A stretch of DNA of 10,322 nucleotides from the NCBI GenBank assembly GCA_015679605.1, contig JAAAVE010000696.1:1549-11870 (forward strand). Reading direction: 5' to 3'. The notes under the pieces were generated by a model. That model saw only the letters and a list, made by a program, of their open reading frames with translations. It ran no database searches and was not told where the DNA came from. How positions within the stretch are numbered: the first letter of the stretch is position 1; each line of letters starts with the position of its first letter. Positions 1-7,820 of this stretch are shown in pieces. Made by a program: the position numbers and the translations under genes. This stretch comes from Podila epigama (Eukaryota > Mortierellomycota > Mortierellomycetes > Mortierellales > Mortierellaceae).

Positions 1-941
1 AGTCAGACTAACAGGCTTGTGCCGCGCTGGCGAACACGAGTCAGACCTGTGGTGATATGAGAGACGTGAACGGTACTCACGTCTGATTCGACCTGGGTTC
101 CGATGATACCTCTCGTATGCCACCGACTCTGGACTATGATGATAATGACGACGATGGCTGATGCGGTGAGAGCGATGAGGGCGGTGCGAGGCTCCGGAAG
201 GGCCCCACACCATCATATCTTGGTACAATCGAGCGGTAGAACTAAAGCCATGCATCATGAGCCTAATAGATTCTTGCTGATGCTGCACATGAGACCAGAA
301 AAGCTTGTCAGTTCATCATTTCTTTGAAGTGTAAAGAACGCCTGAGATGTCTTGACAGGTAAAAGGTGATGTACCTCTAGAATGTTGTGCACTTCATCAA
401 GTCGAGAATGCAGGAACCGTTCAGGAGAATGTGAAAACTTTTCTGTGCTATAGCCTCCGATGGAACCAGCAGGACTTGAACTGACTCTGGACTGATAACG
501 TTCCAAAGATGTTGGTGTCCTTCGCCGTTCCCTATCCTGCGTTGACTTTTGAGCTGTATCTCTCGGCCTTCGGAGAGTTAATCTCTCACGATGACCTTCG
601 CTGATCCTCGAGTAACTCTCGTCCTCTGGTAGTCGTCTATGGCATCGAGTCGGAGTAGTGGTAGACTGATACCGGTTTAAGCTCGAGGAATGTTGCATGT
701 TGTCAGAGACAGCATTCGACTTTTTCGAAAGCTCCAACTGCAGTTCTAGATTCTCACGCTCAAGCTGACTGGTCTTTTCCTGCAGCTGTCTGACTTGGAT
801 TGATTTTAGCGAGCAGAGGCGGATAATGGCTTGGTTTTGACGAAGGTGTCGCTGCTTTTCTTGGGACTGGTTGTCCAAGGAGATGGATTGATTTGACGCA
901 AGTGTCGATCCATCCTGCAAAAGAGTACCTTTTTCAGCCAT
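1..941 (-). CDS. SGO1: Shugoshin-like protein, partial (3' end beyond left edge)
   Basis: Shugoshins sit at centromeres, recruit PP2A and protect cohesin from early removal. The model has exon 1 at 941-375, a phase-0 intron at 283-374, and exon 2 from 282 to the window edge, giving 283 visible residues. The first ATG of the frame is at 941; the frame is open upstream but has no earlier ATG. Residues about 28-65 form a coiled coil (HLRQNQAIIRLCSLKSIQVR, then a Leu/Glu-rich helix with ENLEL) that matches the shugoshin N-terminal homology region by eye. The following region is rich in Arg, Ser and His and looks disordered. The basic C-terminal SGO motif is not visible and should lie off the left edge. 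A GTGAGT at 80-75 could open another intron, so the last 27 or so residues are less sure. Another coiled-coil protein remains possible. Confidence 0.62.
283..374 (-). other. Intron of the shugoshin-like gene
   Basis: This 92-bp phase-0 intron starts GTACAT and ends GTGCAG, with a CTGAC branch-like site in an AACTGAC context and a T-rich stretch before the acceptor. Without splicing the frame meets a stop at 255. With splicing it moves to a frame open to the window edge. A second CAG lies 6 nt downstream and would also keep the frame. Confidence 0.65.
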
Positions 942-1155
942 AACCCTGATATTACCTTGACTTTTGATTGTATGCAGTGTGTTGTTGTCGCGAGGTGAAA
1001 GGCTATCAAGCAAAAAGTGAAGAATGCGAGCGTAAAGTGTCGATTTGCTGGAAACTTGAGAATGGAGAAGAGAGAAGCAAAAATTATGAAATGTGACCGC
1101 TCATCCTTTCCTTCTGCTTTTGTCTTCCATTCACTCAACAAGTGACGCCAGAATA
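942..1155. promoter_or_regulatory. Divergent promoter region between shugoshin-like and RRN6 genes
   Basis: The two start codons face away from each other across 214 bp. Each side carries a pyrimidine-rich stretch on its own sense strand, as often seen near fungal transcription starts: about 1100-1129 on the plus strand for RRN6, and about 1083-1056 read on the minus strand for the shugoshin-like gene. I see no convincing TATA box. Both transcripts must start inside this segment or inside the neighbouring gene. Confidence 0.5.
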
Positions 1156-4100
1156 ATGCATCGTCGTCAACAACATGGCGTGGCAGCAACGCCATGGACA
1201 TGGCCATCAGTAGTGACACATAGTGCAGGAGTTCTTGATTTTGGATTGCTTGGAGGGGCTACATTCAATTCAAGGAGTGGTTGGAACTTTGCTCGTAGCA
1301 TGGAAGGTAACACAACAACCTCGATGGTGCTCGACATGCAAATCGACCACAATAGTTTTGTCTGATACTCTACAAGTTTTCCTTCACAGAATTTGTTTAT
1401 GTAAGAAAGTCGGGACTCGCACAGATGCTTCCTAGGCAACGGGCTTGGGAACCCGCCCACTTGGGCCAATTTAGTGTTGACTCAGTTACCCTTGCCAAGA
1501 GTAGGAGGACTACGAAAGCACATTTTGACAGCTATGTAAGGTGCATCATCTTTCACACACACCCACCCTCTCTGTACCTTTTACTTGCTATGGCCACTCG
1601 TTCATGGGCGTATTGTCAATAACATAACTGATAATGTATTTTAGATATCATTTCTTGATACTATCGTACCTGAGGATCCGATGCCAAAAGACCTTTTGGA
1701 GGAATTATTGAATGAATCACAACAGGAGGATTTTGATCAGAGCCAATATGACCCTTACCAGGGCAACCTTTGTGCAGTTGGATCGTACCTTGGTCTCCCA
1801 GTTTTCGCGACACCTTCAGGCCCTACAGGCGCAAGTTTAGGTGAGAATAAGAAATGGAGCGATCAAAGGTCTAGACAGCAACTGTTGTAACAACATCATG
1901 GGAACTCACATTCGTCATCGTCTTCACATTTGCTCTAATAGCCATAGATCTCCTGCAGTACAAATCAAACCAAAAGCCTCCTTATTTCATGCTTGCGCCA
2001 AAGTCAGAGCTGGTCTCTTTCCCTTCCGCAATCATGCAAGTGTCCATGCCGTTGTTCACATCAGACAATCTCTTTGAAGGTTTGCACAATAGTACATGAC
2101 GTTCTGGAAAGATCTCTGGCTTGTAGAACCTCTTTTTACTAAGTTTTTTTCGATCGCATTGTTATTATAGAGTTGCTCCTTGTGAGGACGAGGGGGTTCA
2201 CCACTATCATCACGCCACCTTCCACGTTCCCATCTGCTGTGTCTAGAGTCGAGCCAGAGTTTGTTAAAATATATGATCAAGTTCCGAGCAGATTACCATC
2301 ATTATGGAAGGACGAAATCATTCATGCGGCCATCTCGCCCCATGTACCAAATCAGTATGCACTCCTGGGGGACAAGGGAAGCTTGGCCATTTGGACGGCT
2401 CAAGGAAGTGGAAGACCCGCAGACGAAGACAATGCAGAGATCGACGGTATGGATTCTGGTGACCATATAGGAGGGATAAAGCGTCAGGAGAACCGACGCA
2501 ATGTCACAAAAACGATATCGGGAGTGAAGGCAATGAGTAACTCCTCCAACACACTCGATATTCGGCTAGCAAGGCATGCTTCAGTGGCGGACTCGGATCA
2601 ACCATTGGACCCCTGGCGATCTTGTAGATGGGACGCACATCCCACCCAGATTGTAGTCGCCACACGCAAAGATGTATCCTTGGTCGATATGAGGGTGAGT
2701 CAACAATGATGTACAACACTGAATCTGCTCTTATCCTGTAAAGCTACTTCATCCGTATTCATACTTATTCGATCCTTGTGTCATAATGATCATTCATAGA
2801 AAAAAGATGGCCACCGTTGCTTGTATGATGCCCTGCTCAAGGAGACAGTGGAGGCTATACAGGAGGACTATTCAGCTGCAGCTCCGTTCCAGACCTATAT
2901 TGCGACATCTCACCAGGTGGCCTGTATTGACCATCGTTTCACGAAGAGGCCGTTGCTCTCTTGGGCGCATCACTTGGGCCGAGAGAAACCGTCAGGAATA
3001 AAGTGCATGGATATGGACTATGGTACTGAGAAGTATGGTAAGTCTAATCTCTTGTGCATTCTATGCGGTTGGATTTTGGGGGATGTCATACGCACGTACG
3101 AAGTATTAAAGCTCAAATTTTAATTCTATTATAGGGACGGTCGTAATGTGGACAAAACGAAACGCGGAAATCATTGCTTATAATGTATCTCGAGGCTCCA
3201 GTCAGGATCAGCAACAACCCCTTCAACTCATGGGAAGACCTCAAGAAATCCCCTCATTCCACAGCCATGCTCAATATACAAACTCTAGTACACTCCGCGA
3301 TGCGACACGGCGCTATGATTACCTAACTGACACAAAGGGTCGACTGGGTCAAGGAGTCAAACCACCACTGTTAGGATTGGACCTTTTATCGTCAGCAGTA
3401 TTCGATCTTGACGATCTTGAAGATGACGACAACTATGGACGGCATCAGAGACTACGAAATTGCAAAACCTGGTCAGTGCTGCAATATAGTGCCACCGGTG
3501 CGGTCTATGCCCAGGAGCTTGAGTTACTGAAACATTCGGAATTGAGCTCTGGGCAGCATTCACATGTGTCACAGGAGTCGATACTCTCTGCAGATTTTCA
3601 TGCTGACTTGCAGGACGAGTCTGTTATGACAACCATCGCTGACGGCAATCCTCTTTCATCCGAACTCACCCACAACCTCAATAAATTGCACCAGGGCATG
3701 GACCCTAACGAGATTGTGGAAAAAATCATTAATTCGACAGAGGGACTACGTGCACCATGGAAGTCTGGAGTCAAGGACGCGCAAGACATTGCGGATAAGC
3801 CAAATGTCACCCACCACGAGATACGTCGCCATGATGATGTGGATCTCAACTCGTTCTTAAGCAGGTTGTGGGAATTTCTGCAAGCTGGTCGCAGGTCTGA
3901 TTCTGAGCTTAACAGGAGTGAAATCGAATCCAAAGTGAGCGAGGCAATCGAGTTTGTTACAGACAACAGCCAGACAACAATAACGATGTAAGTCTATCTC
4001 CGACTTTTCCGCTTTCAATGTATGTATGACGAGTATTTATCAACGCTCTAACTTTTTTTTTTTGTGTCTGTTCATTTCGTTTTGTATTTCAAATAGGCTC

Positions 4101-5492
4101 GAGCTGTTAGAGGCAATCGAATGTGATGGACTATCGTGCCAAGATCGCGAATCAATTTCTCAAGGAATTTTACAATATATAGACGGAACACCATCAGAAG
4201 GCAATCGTGTTGTCGAACTGTCGGTCACTCACGCCTCGTTAAAGACGCACCCAGTGCTAGGAGACCTTCTGGGTGACGATGAACCAAGTCAAGAGAAGAT
4301 TGAAGAGATTCTTAGAGACCTTTACCCGTTGCCGCCAGCCCGGACCCTGGACGAGCAAACCATTCCTGAATCTCCAGACTCAATAGCAGCAGATCTTGCC
4401 AATCTCTCTATTCCCGGCACTCGACCTACGGCACGCAACAACTTGGATGACTCTCATTCACAAACCGAACAGGGCTCACAAGTGTGGCCATCGAAAGCAG
4501 TTGAAAAGTCGCGCTATAGCATCATACACAAACTGAGTCAAGACTTGATCCTCTCAACATTTGTGGTGGTGAAGAAGATACGGTTGGAGGCAGAAACGAC
4601 AGCAAGGCCTGAGATCTCTTCGGAACAGATACCCTCAAACACATTCATGTTCCAATACTTGTCACAATTTCCAGGAAGTGACCGAACGATCAAGGTGCCC
4701 ACTACACTTGCATCTATATTAGATGAATGGCCAACCACTTTTGAGGACCCATCCAATTACGTATACAAACCACCGGCTGGATCATTTGAGGATGCAGACA
4801 AGGATAGTGACGCCGAGATGGAAGACGAGGAGGAAGCTCGTCGAGAACAACAAGAGTATCTGCTCAAGTTGCGAAAGCGGCGCGAGCAAAAGTTGCTCAA
4901 GACAATGAACATCAGCGTAAGAGGGTCAGCCTCTCAACCAGCCATGTTCACAGAGTCGACGTTAAGCAGCATATCACAGCTCCCGGATGAAGATGGCATG
5001 TATTCGTTGCCTACAGTAATTTCCGCGTCTCAGCCTGCTGTCATCTCTAGTGCCATGCGGTCGAAACCAAAGCCTAAACCAAAGCCAAAGCCACAACCCG
5101 TCAATGATACTCGATCCCAACCCCAACCCCAACCAAGGGAGGAATCGACTCTTCGCTTCAATACCCAAACGCCGCTCTTCAAGGAAGATTCACTTTTTAC
5201 TGCCAGCTTCGCGAGCAACAGTCAGGACTGGGAGAATAATCTATCATTGAGTCAAGAACAGGAACTTTATAGTCAAGGTCCAGTGTTTTTTGGAGCAAGT
5301 GATAGTGTAGGGGTTTCTTCCAGTGTTGGGATGAGCTTTAGCGAACATAAGAAAAAGAGTCATTCAAAAACCGAGGACAGTGAAGGACATGCCACGACCT
5401 CTTTTTGGGCCAGCGCCAGTCAGCCAGTACCTGGACCATTTGCCAACCGTGTGACAAAGAAAAAAAAGAAAGTGCGGGCACAAGGATTTTAA
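1156..5492 (+). CDS. RRN6: RNA polymerase I-specific initiation factor Rrn6/TAF1C
   Basis: Rrn6 is a subunit of the yeast Pol I core factor (Rrn6-Rrn7-Rrn11); TAF1C is its counterpart in animal SL1. It acts in the nucleolus at rDNA promoters. Eight exons join in one frame: 1156-1306, 1390-1535, 1645-1840, 1948-2079 (or 2091), 2171-2694, 2800-3037, 3135-3987, 4097-5492, giving 1,211 (or 1,215) residues. The start is the first ATG after an in-frame stop at 1087. Family-like blocks are GLLGGATFNSRSGWNFAR (about 30-47), LLLVRTRGFTTII near 210, WDAHPTQIVVATRKDVSLVD near 362-381, RPLLSWAHHLGRE (about 433-445) and TWSVLQYSATGAVYAQEL (about 574-591). These fit the beta-propeller and the start of the helical region. 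The C-terminus has an acidic then basic helix (about 980-1015), a KP/QP repeat (about 1068-1096), Ser/Gln-rich sequence and the tail TKKKKKVRAQGF, matching the family's Lys-rich end. It is longer than yeast Rrn6 (about 890 residues). Confidence 0.85.
1307..1389 (+). other. RRN6 intron 1
   Basis: This 83-bp phase-1 intron starts GTAACA and ends TTTTCCTTCACAG, with CTGAT as a likely branch site. Splicing joins the N-terminal block ending in NFARSME to EFVYVRKSG. Confidence 0.75.
1536..1644 (+). other. RRN6 intron 2
   Basis: This 109-bp phase-0 intron starts GTAAGG and ends TATTTTAG. The sequence TAACTGAT, with CTGAT at 1628-1632, is the likely branch site. Splicing joins HFDSY to ISFLDTIVPEDP. 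Confidence 0.8.
1841..1947 (+). other. RRN6 intron 3
   Basis: This 107-bp phase-1 intron starts GTGAGA and ends CCATAG, with CTAAT at 1935-1939 as the branch-like site. It opens an exon (DLLQYKSNQKPPYFMLAPKS...) that shows only after splicing into the correct frame. Confidence 0.75.
2080..2170 (+). other. RRN6 intron 4 (donor ambiguous)
   Basis: The acceptor TTATTATAG ends at 2170, and TACTAAG at 2137-2143 with the following T-run makes a good branch region. Two donors keep phase 1: GTTTGC at 2080 (91-bp intron, protein ...LFEELLLVRT) and GTACAT at 2092 (79-bp intron, protein ...LFEGLHNKLLLVRT). GTACAT is nearer the usual fungal donor. Confidence 0.65.
2695..2799 (+). other. RRN6 intron 5
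   Basis: This 105-bp phase-0 intron starts GTGAGT and ends TTCATAG. It joins VSLVDMR to KKDGHRCLYDALL. Confidence 0.8.
3038..3134 (+). other. RRN6 intron 6
   Basis: This 97-bp phase-1 intron starts with the perfect donor GTAAGT and ends TATTATAG. It joins YGTEKY to GTVVMWTKRNAE, the next propeller strand. Confidence 0.85.
3988..4096 (+). other. RRN6 intron 7
   Basis: This 109-bp phase-2 intron starts GTAAGT and ends CAAATAG. A CTAAC branch-like site at 4048-4052 is followed directly by a run of 11 T. Read through, the intron encodes a hydrophobic stretch that imitates a signal peptide. Confidence 0.85.
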
Positions 5493-5845
5493 GAGATGGA
5501 ATCAATTCACGACTAATAGACTTCAATTGCACAAAGTTCAGAGGATTTTTATTATTATTATTATTATTATTGTTATAATTTTAGGAAGCCATTCCGTCTT
5601 ATTATTCCCTTACTAACATGTTAGTTAGCAGAACTATCGAGGCACTTTGTCATTTAGAAGCATTGCAAAATATGCGCAAAACGAAAACATCTACATGAAT
5701 AATGCCACAGAGCCATCGATCGAAAAGAAAATAAAAAATCCTTTCGGAAGAATAGATGGACTTTTAGCGTCTCGTCAAGTGTATGCTTTGTTTTTTGGGG
5801 GTTGGGGGTAAAGGTGAGCAACACATAAAGTCCAGCTATTGTATT
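5493..5845. other. Convergent 3' region between RRN6 and PTAR1-like gene
   Basis: These 353 bp contain the 3' ends of both converging genes. AATAAA at 5730-5735 is a candidate poly(A) signal for RRN6. TTTATT at 5548-5553, AATAAA on the minus strand, is a candidate for the PTAR1-like gene. If both are used the two 3' UTRs overlap by roughly 180 bp. I see no coding sequence. Confidence 0.45.
5551..5571. repeat. (ATT)7 microsatellite
   Basis: Seven perfect ATT units follow a short T-run and lie 59 bp after the RRN6 stop codon, within the likely 3' UTR. Confidence 0.95.
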
Positions 5846-7760
5846 TTATACATGATTGCTTGGTGCTGTAGAATCAAGCTGGTTGACAAACAAAAGGTAC
5901 CGCTTTGCAAGTTCCGATTGTTTCGCCAGAGCGTCAGCGATATTGTCAGGGATATGTTCTTGTTCCTGCTGTCGTTTTTGCTCTACTGTTATTCTGTTCA
6001 CAAAAGCCTGTTCGGTCTCTGCTGTCACATATCCATCCTCCCTCGCATTCATATCTTGGGAGACCGCAATCCGGCTCTCCTCGCTGTCCAGCCATTGCAA
6101 CCCATAATAGACAAAGCGAAGGTGGTACCATAGTGATTCGTGTCCAGGGTACCTCTCGATAAGAGCGCGGATTCGCTCGAGTTCAACTACCCACAATTGG
6201 ACAACCCATTCGTAGCTCCCTTTCTTTGGCAAAGTCACTTCTGCTGCCTTTCGTACAGGACTCTGAAAAGTCTTTAGTGAATGTACTACACTGCACCTCC
6301 TTGTCAGTTCCTGCCGGGACCACTGAAGTACAGCGGTATTGTTGATTGTTGGCACTGTTTCAGAAGCCGCCTCTTCCTTGAGTGGCACCTGCTGAACGAC
6401 CCACCGTCCACCGAGCTGAAGCATACACTGCTGAAGGTGTTGTTGAGTCGAGTGGTCAGAGACATTCCGATCCATATGTAATCTCATCGTTTGCAGCTCA
6501 CGCTCCAAGGGCAAGAGTAGTCGATCATCCTGGAGACTCGTTGAATCATCCTTGATCCCGACTTTCCACCAATGCTTCCCTAGCTGCTCCACCAACCAGT
6601 GTCGCATCGTCCATGCATAGTAGCACTTTGGATATCTTTCCGCAGCTGCGTGACAGGTCTTTAGCTGTTCTTCGACCACAGATGGATCCAATGGTACTGT
6701 CTCGTAATCCTTGAATATGTGGCATAAAAGCCATTTTCTATGTGTTGTTGAATAGAAGAAGGAGCAATTAAAACACTTGCCACCCACAAAAAAGAGTTAA
6801 TCACCAAGATTTTTTTTATGGACTTTTGTTGTTGATGCATACCGATGATGCCATGCGCCAGAGCTTTTACAATTCCGTGGAAATGTCAAAACCATGTCGA
6901 GGAACTTGATTTCTTTATGAGGGTCAATAAGACCTTCGAGGACAAGTCGTTTCCTTGAAAGATGCCAAAAGAAGAAAAAATAATGAGTATTGAGGTTTCT
7001 TTGAGACGTCCTTTGTTTCTTCTCTGACAAATGTCTTTCATCCAAAAAAGACGGGCACTTTTTATTTACCTGGCATTGGCGGCCATGAAGGTATCTGGGG
7101 AGAGGATCATGATGCAAGAAGTAGCCTCGAGCACTTTGCGCACCCTATCTGGCAAAATGGTCAGTATGTTTATCACTAAAAAAAAAAAAGTGCTTGTTTT
7201 GCTTATCCGATCTAAACAAGGAACGCGGACATGACAAATGTGATTCTACCTTGATCCTTCCACCAGCAAGATACATGCACACTTGAGTTCTCTTCAAGAT
7301 ACGAGGTATTAAGATTTCTGGCATTGGTGTTATGGCTCGAGGATTGGATCGCTGACTTGAGTTCTGTCATGGAGGCATCCAAGACTGGGACCCAGCAATA
7401 GATGGGAATCCCTAGTTTAGTGCCATGTTCTTGAACAATGTATGGATACTGCAAAGGCACATTGGATTGGCTTGATGAAGAATGGTTGTCGTTCTTGTCA
7501 GGCAGAAATGGAAGGATGCCAATCTCGTCACTTTTGTGTTCATGTAAATGAGTCAAGTATGAGTCATATGTTTGATTTAGTTTTCATCGTGTCTGTAACA
7601 ATGACATAGACATGTGGTTGTGCATGCGTTGATGAGTAAGAGAATATTACATTGGATTGCTGGTGAGGATATGGGCCAATCTAGAGTAGAGAATGTCTTT
7701 TGTGAGGGAAGGATCGAGTTGTTGGATGGGAGTGTTGGCTAGGCGGACTTCAGTAGACAT
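5846..7760 (-). CDS. PTAR1: PTAR1-like protein prenyltransferase alpha-subunit repeat protein
   Basis: In animals PTAR1 pairs with RABGGTB to form GGTase-III, which adds a geranylgeranyl group to already farnesylated Ykt6. The model has five exons: 7760-7651, 7530-7250, 7148-7070, 6953-6843, 6737-5846 (490 residues; human PTAR1 is about 400). Splicing creates NPIDEIGILPF (about 35-45), KLGIPIYCWVPV, an alpha-helical repeat with the junction MAANARKRLVLEGLIDPHKE (about 152-170), and the PPTA-type motif SGAWHHRKWLL (about 188-198), whose Arg codon is split by an intron. Further repeat motifs are YPKCYYAWTMRHWL (about 230-242), RNVSDHS (about 284-290), which matches PTAR1's HVSDHS block, YPGHESLWYHLRF (about 390-402) and a C-terminal AKRYLLFVNQL helix. 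The SDHS block and N-terminus favour PTAR1 over FNTA or RABGGTA. The start is the ATG at 7760, 60 bp after the stop of the upstream carrier gene. Confidence 0.85.
6738..6842 (-). other. PTAR1-like intron 4
   Basis: This 105-bp phase-2 intron starts GTATGC and ends CACATAG. It splits the Arg codon of the conserved WHHR-KWLL motif (CG on one side, A on the other). Confidence 0.82.
6954..7069 (-). other. PTAR1-like intron 3
   Basis: This 116-bp phase-2 intron starts GTAAAT and ends CATCTTTCAAG after a T/C-rich stretch. It bounds a small exon of 79 bp (7148-7070) that is invisible as a stand-alone reading frame. Confidence 0.78.
7149..7249 (-). other. PTAR1-like intron 2
   Basis: This 101-bp phase-1 intron starts GTAGAA and ends TTTTGCCAG. 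ATACTGACC just before the acceptor is a strong branch site. A run of 12 T on the sense strand (A-run at 7178-7189 on the plus strand) lies inside. Confidence 0.8.
7531..7650 (-). other. PTAR1-like intron 1
   Basis: This 120-bp phase-2 intron starts GTAATA and ends ACACAAAAG. The acceptor is poor in pyrimidines, but the junction gives SNPIDEIGILPF, the conserved family sequence. An alternative acceptor at 7593 (GTTACAG) leads quickly to a stop. Confidence 0.7.
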
Positions 7761-7820
7761 TGTGAATGGAATGGTAGAGTGACAAAAAAAAAAGGTATTG
7801 CGTGCTATTTGTCCCCCCCC
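7761..7820 (-). promoter_or_regulatory. 60-bp same-strand gap between carrier stop and PTAR1-like start
   Basis: Read on the minus strand, the carrier's TGA is followed directly by eight G, then a T-run of ten and CATTCCATTCACA before the PTAR1-like ATG. There is no room for a separate terminator and promoter. The carrier 3' UTR and the PTAR1-like 5' UTR or promoter must overlap neighbouring coding sequence, unless the messages are joined. Confidence 0.5.

Noticed and set aside
806-1219. 137-codon minus-strand frame with hydrophobic middle part
   Set aside because: It begins with GTG rather than ATG, overlaps RRN6 exon 1 antisense and the shugoshin-like start in another frame, and shows no family motif. 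The coiled-coil frame is the conserved one.
4026-4097. Apparent secreted protein start (MTSIYQRSNFFFLCLFISFC) on the plus strand
   Set aside because: This is translated RRN6 intron 7. The hydrophobic stretch comes from its T-rich tract, and a clean GTAAGT...AATAG splice joins the upstream RRN6 exon in frame.
4974-5218. Minus-strand frames with Gly/Trp/Phe repeats
   Set aside because: They are the antisense reading of the RRN6 KP/QP dipeptide repeat, not a glycine-rich protein gene.
5783-6162. Plus-strand frames with Cys/Phe-rich hydrophobic sequence
   Set aside because: They are antisense to the last PTAR1-like exon, whose minus-strand frame carries conserved prenyltransferase repeat motifs.
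6783-6787. Start of the last PTAR1-like exon as an independent N-terminus (MGGKCFNCSFF...)
   Set aside because: That stretch is intron 4 read through. Splicing at 6738 restores the WHHRKWLL motif and joins upstream exons that carry conserved family sequence.
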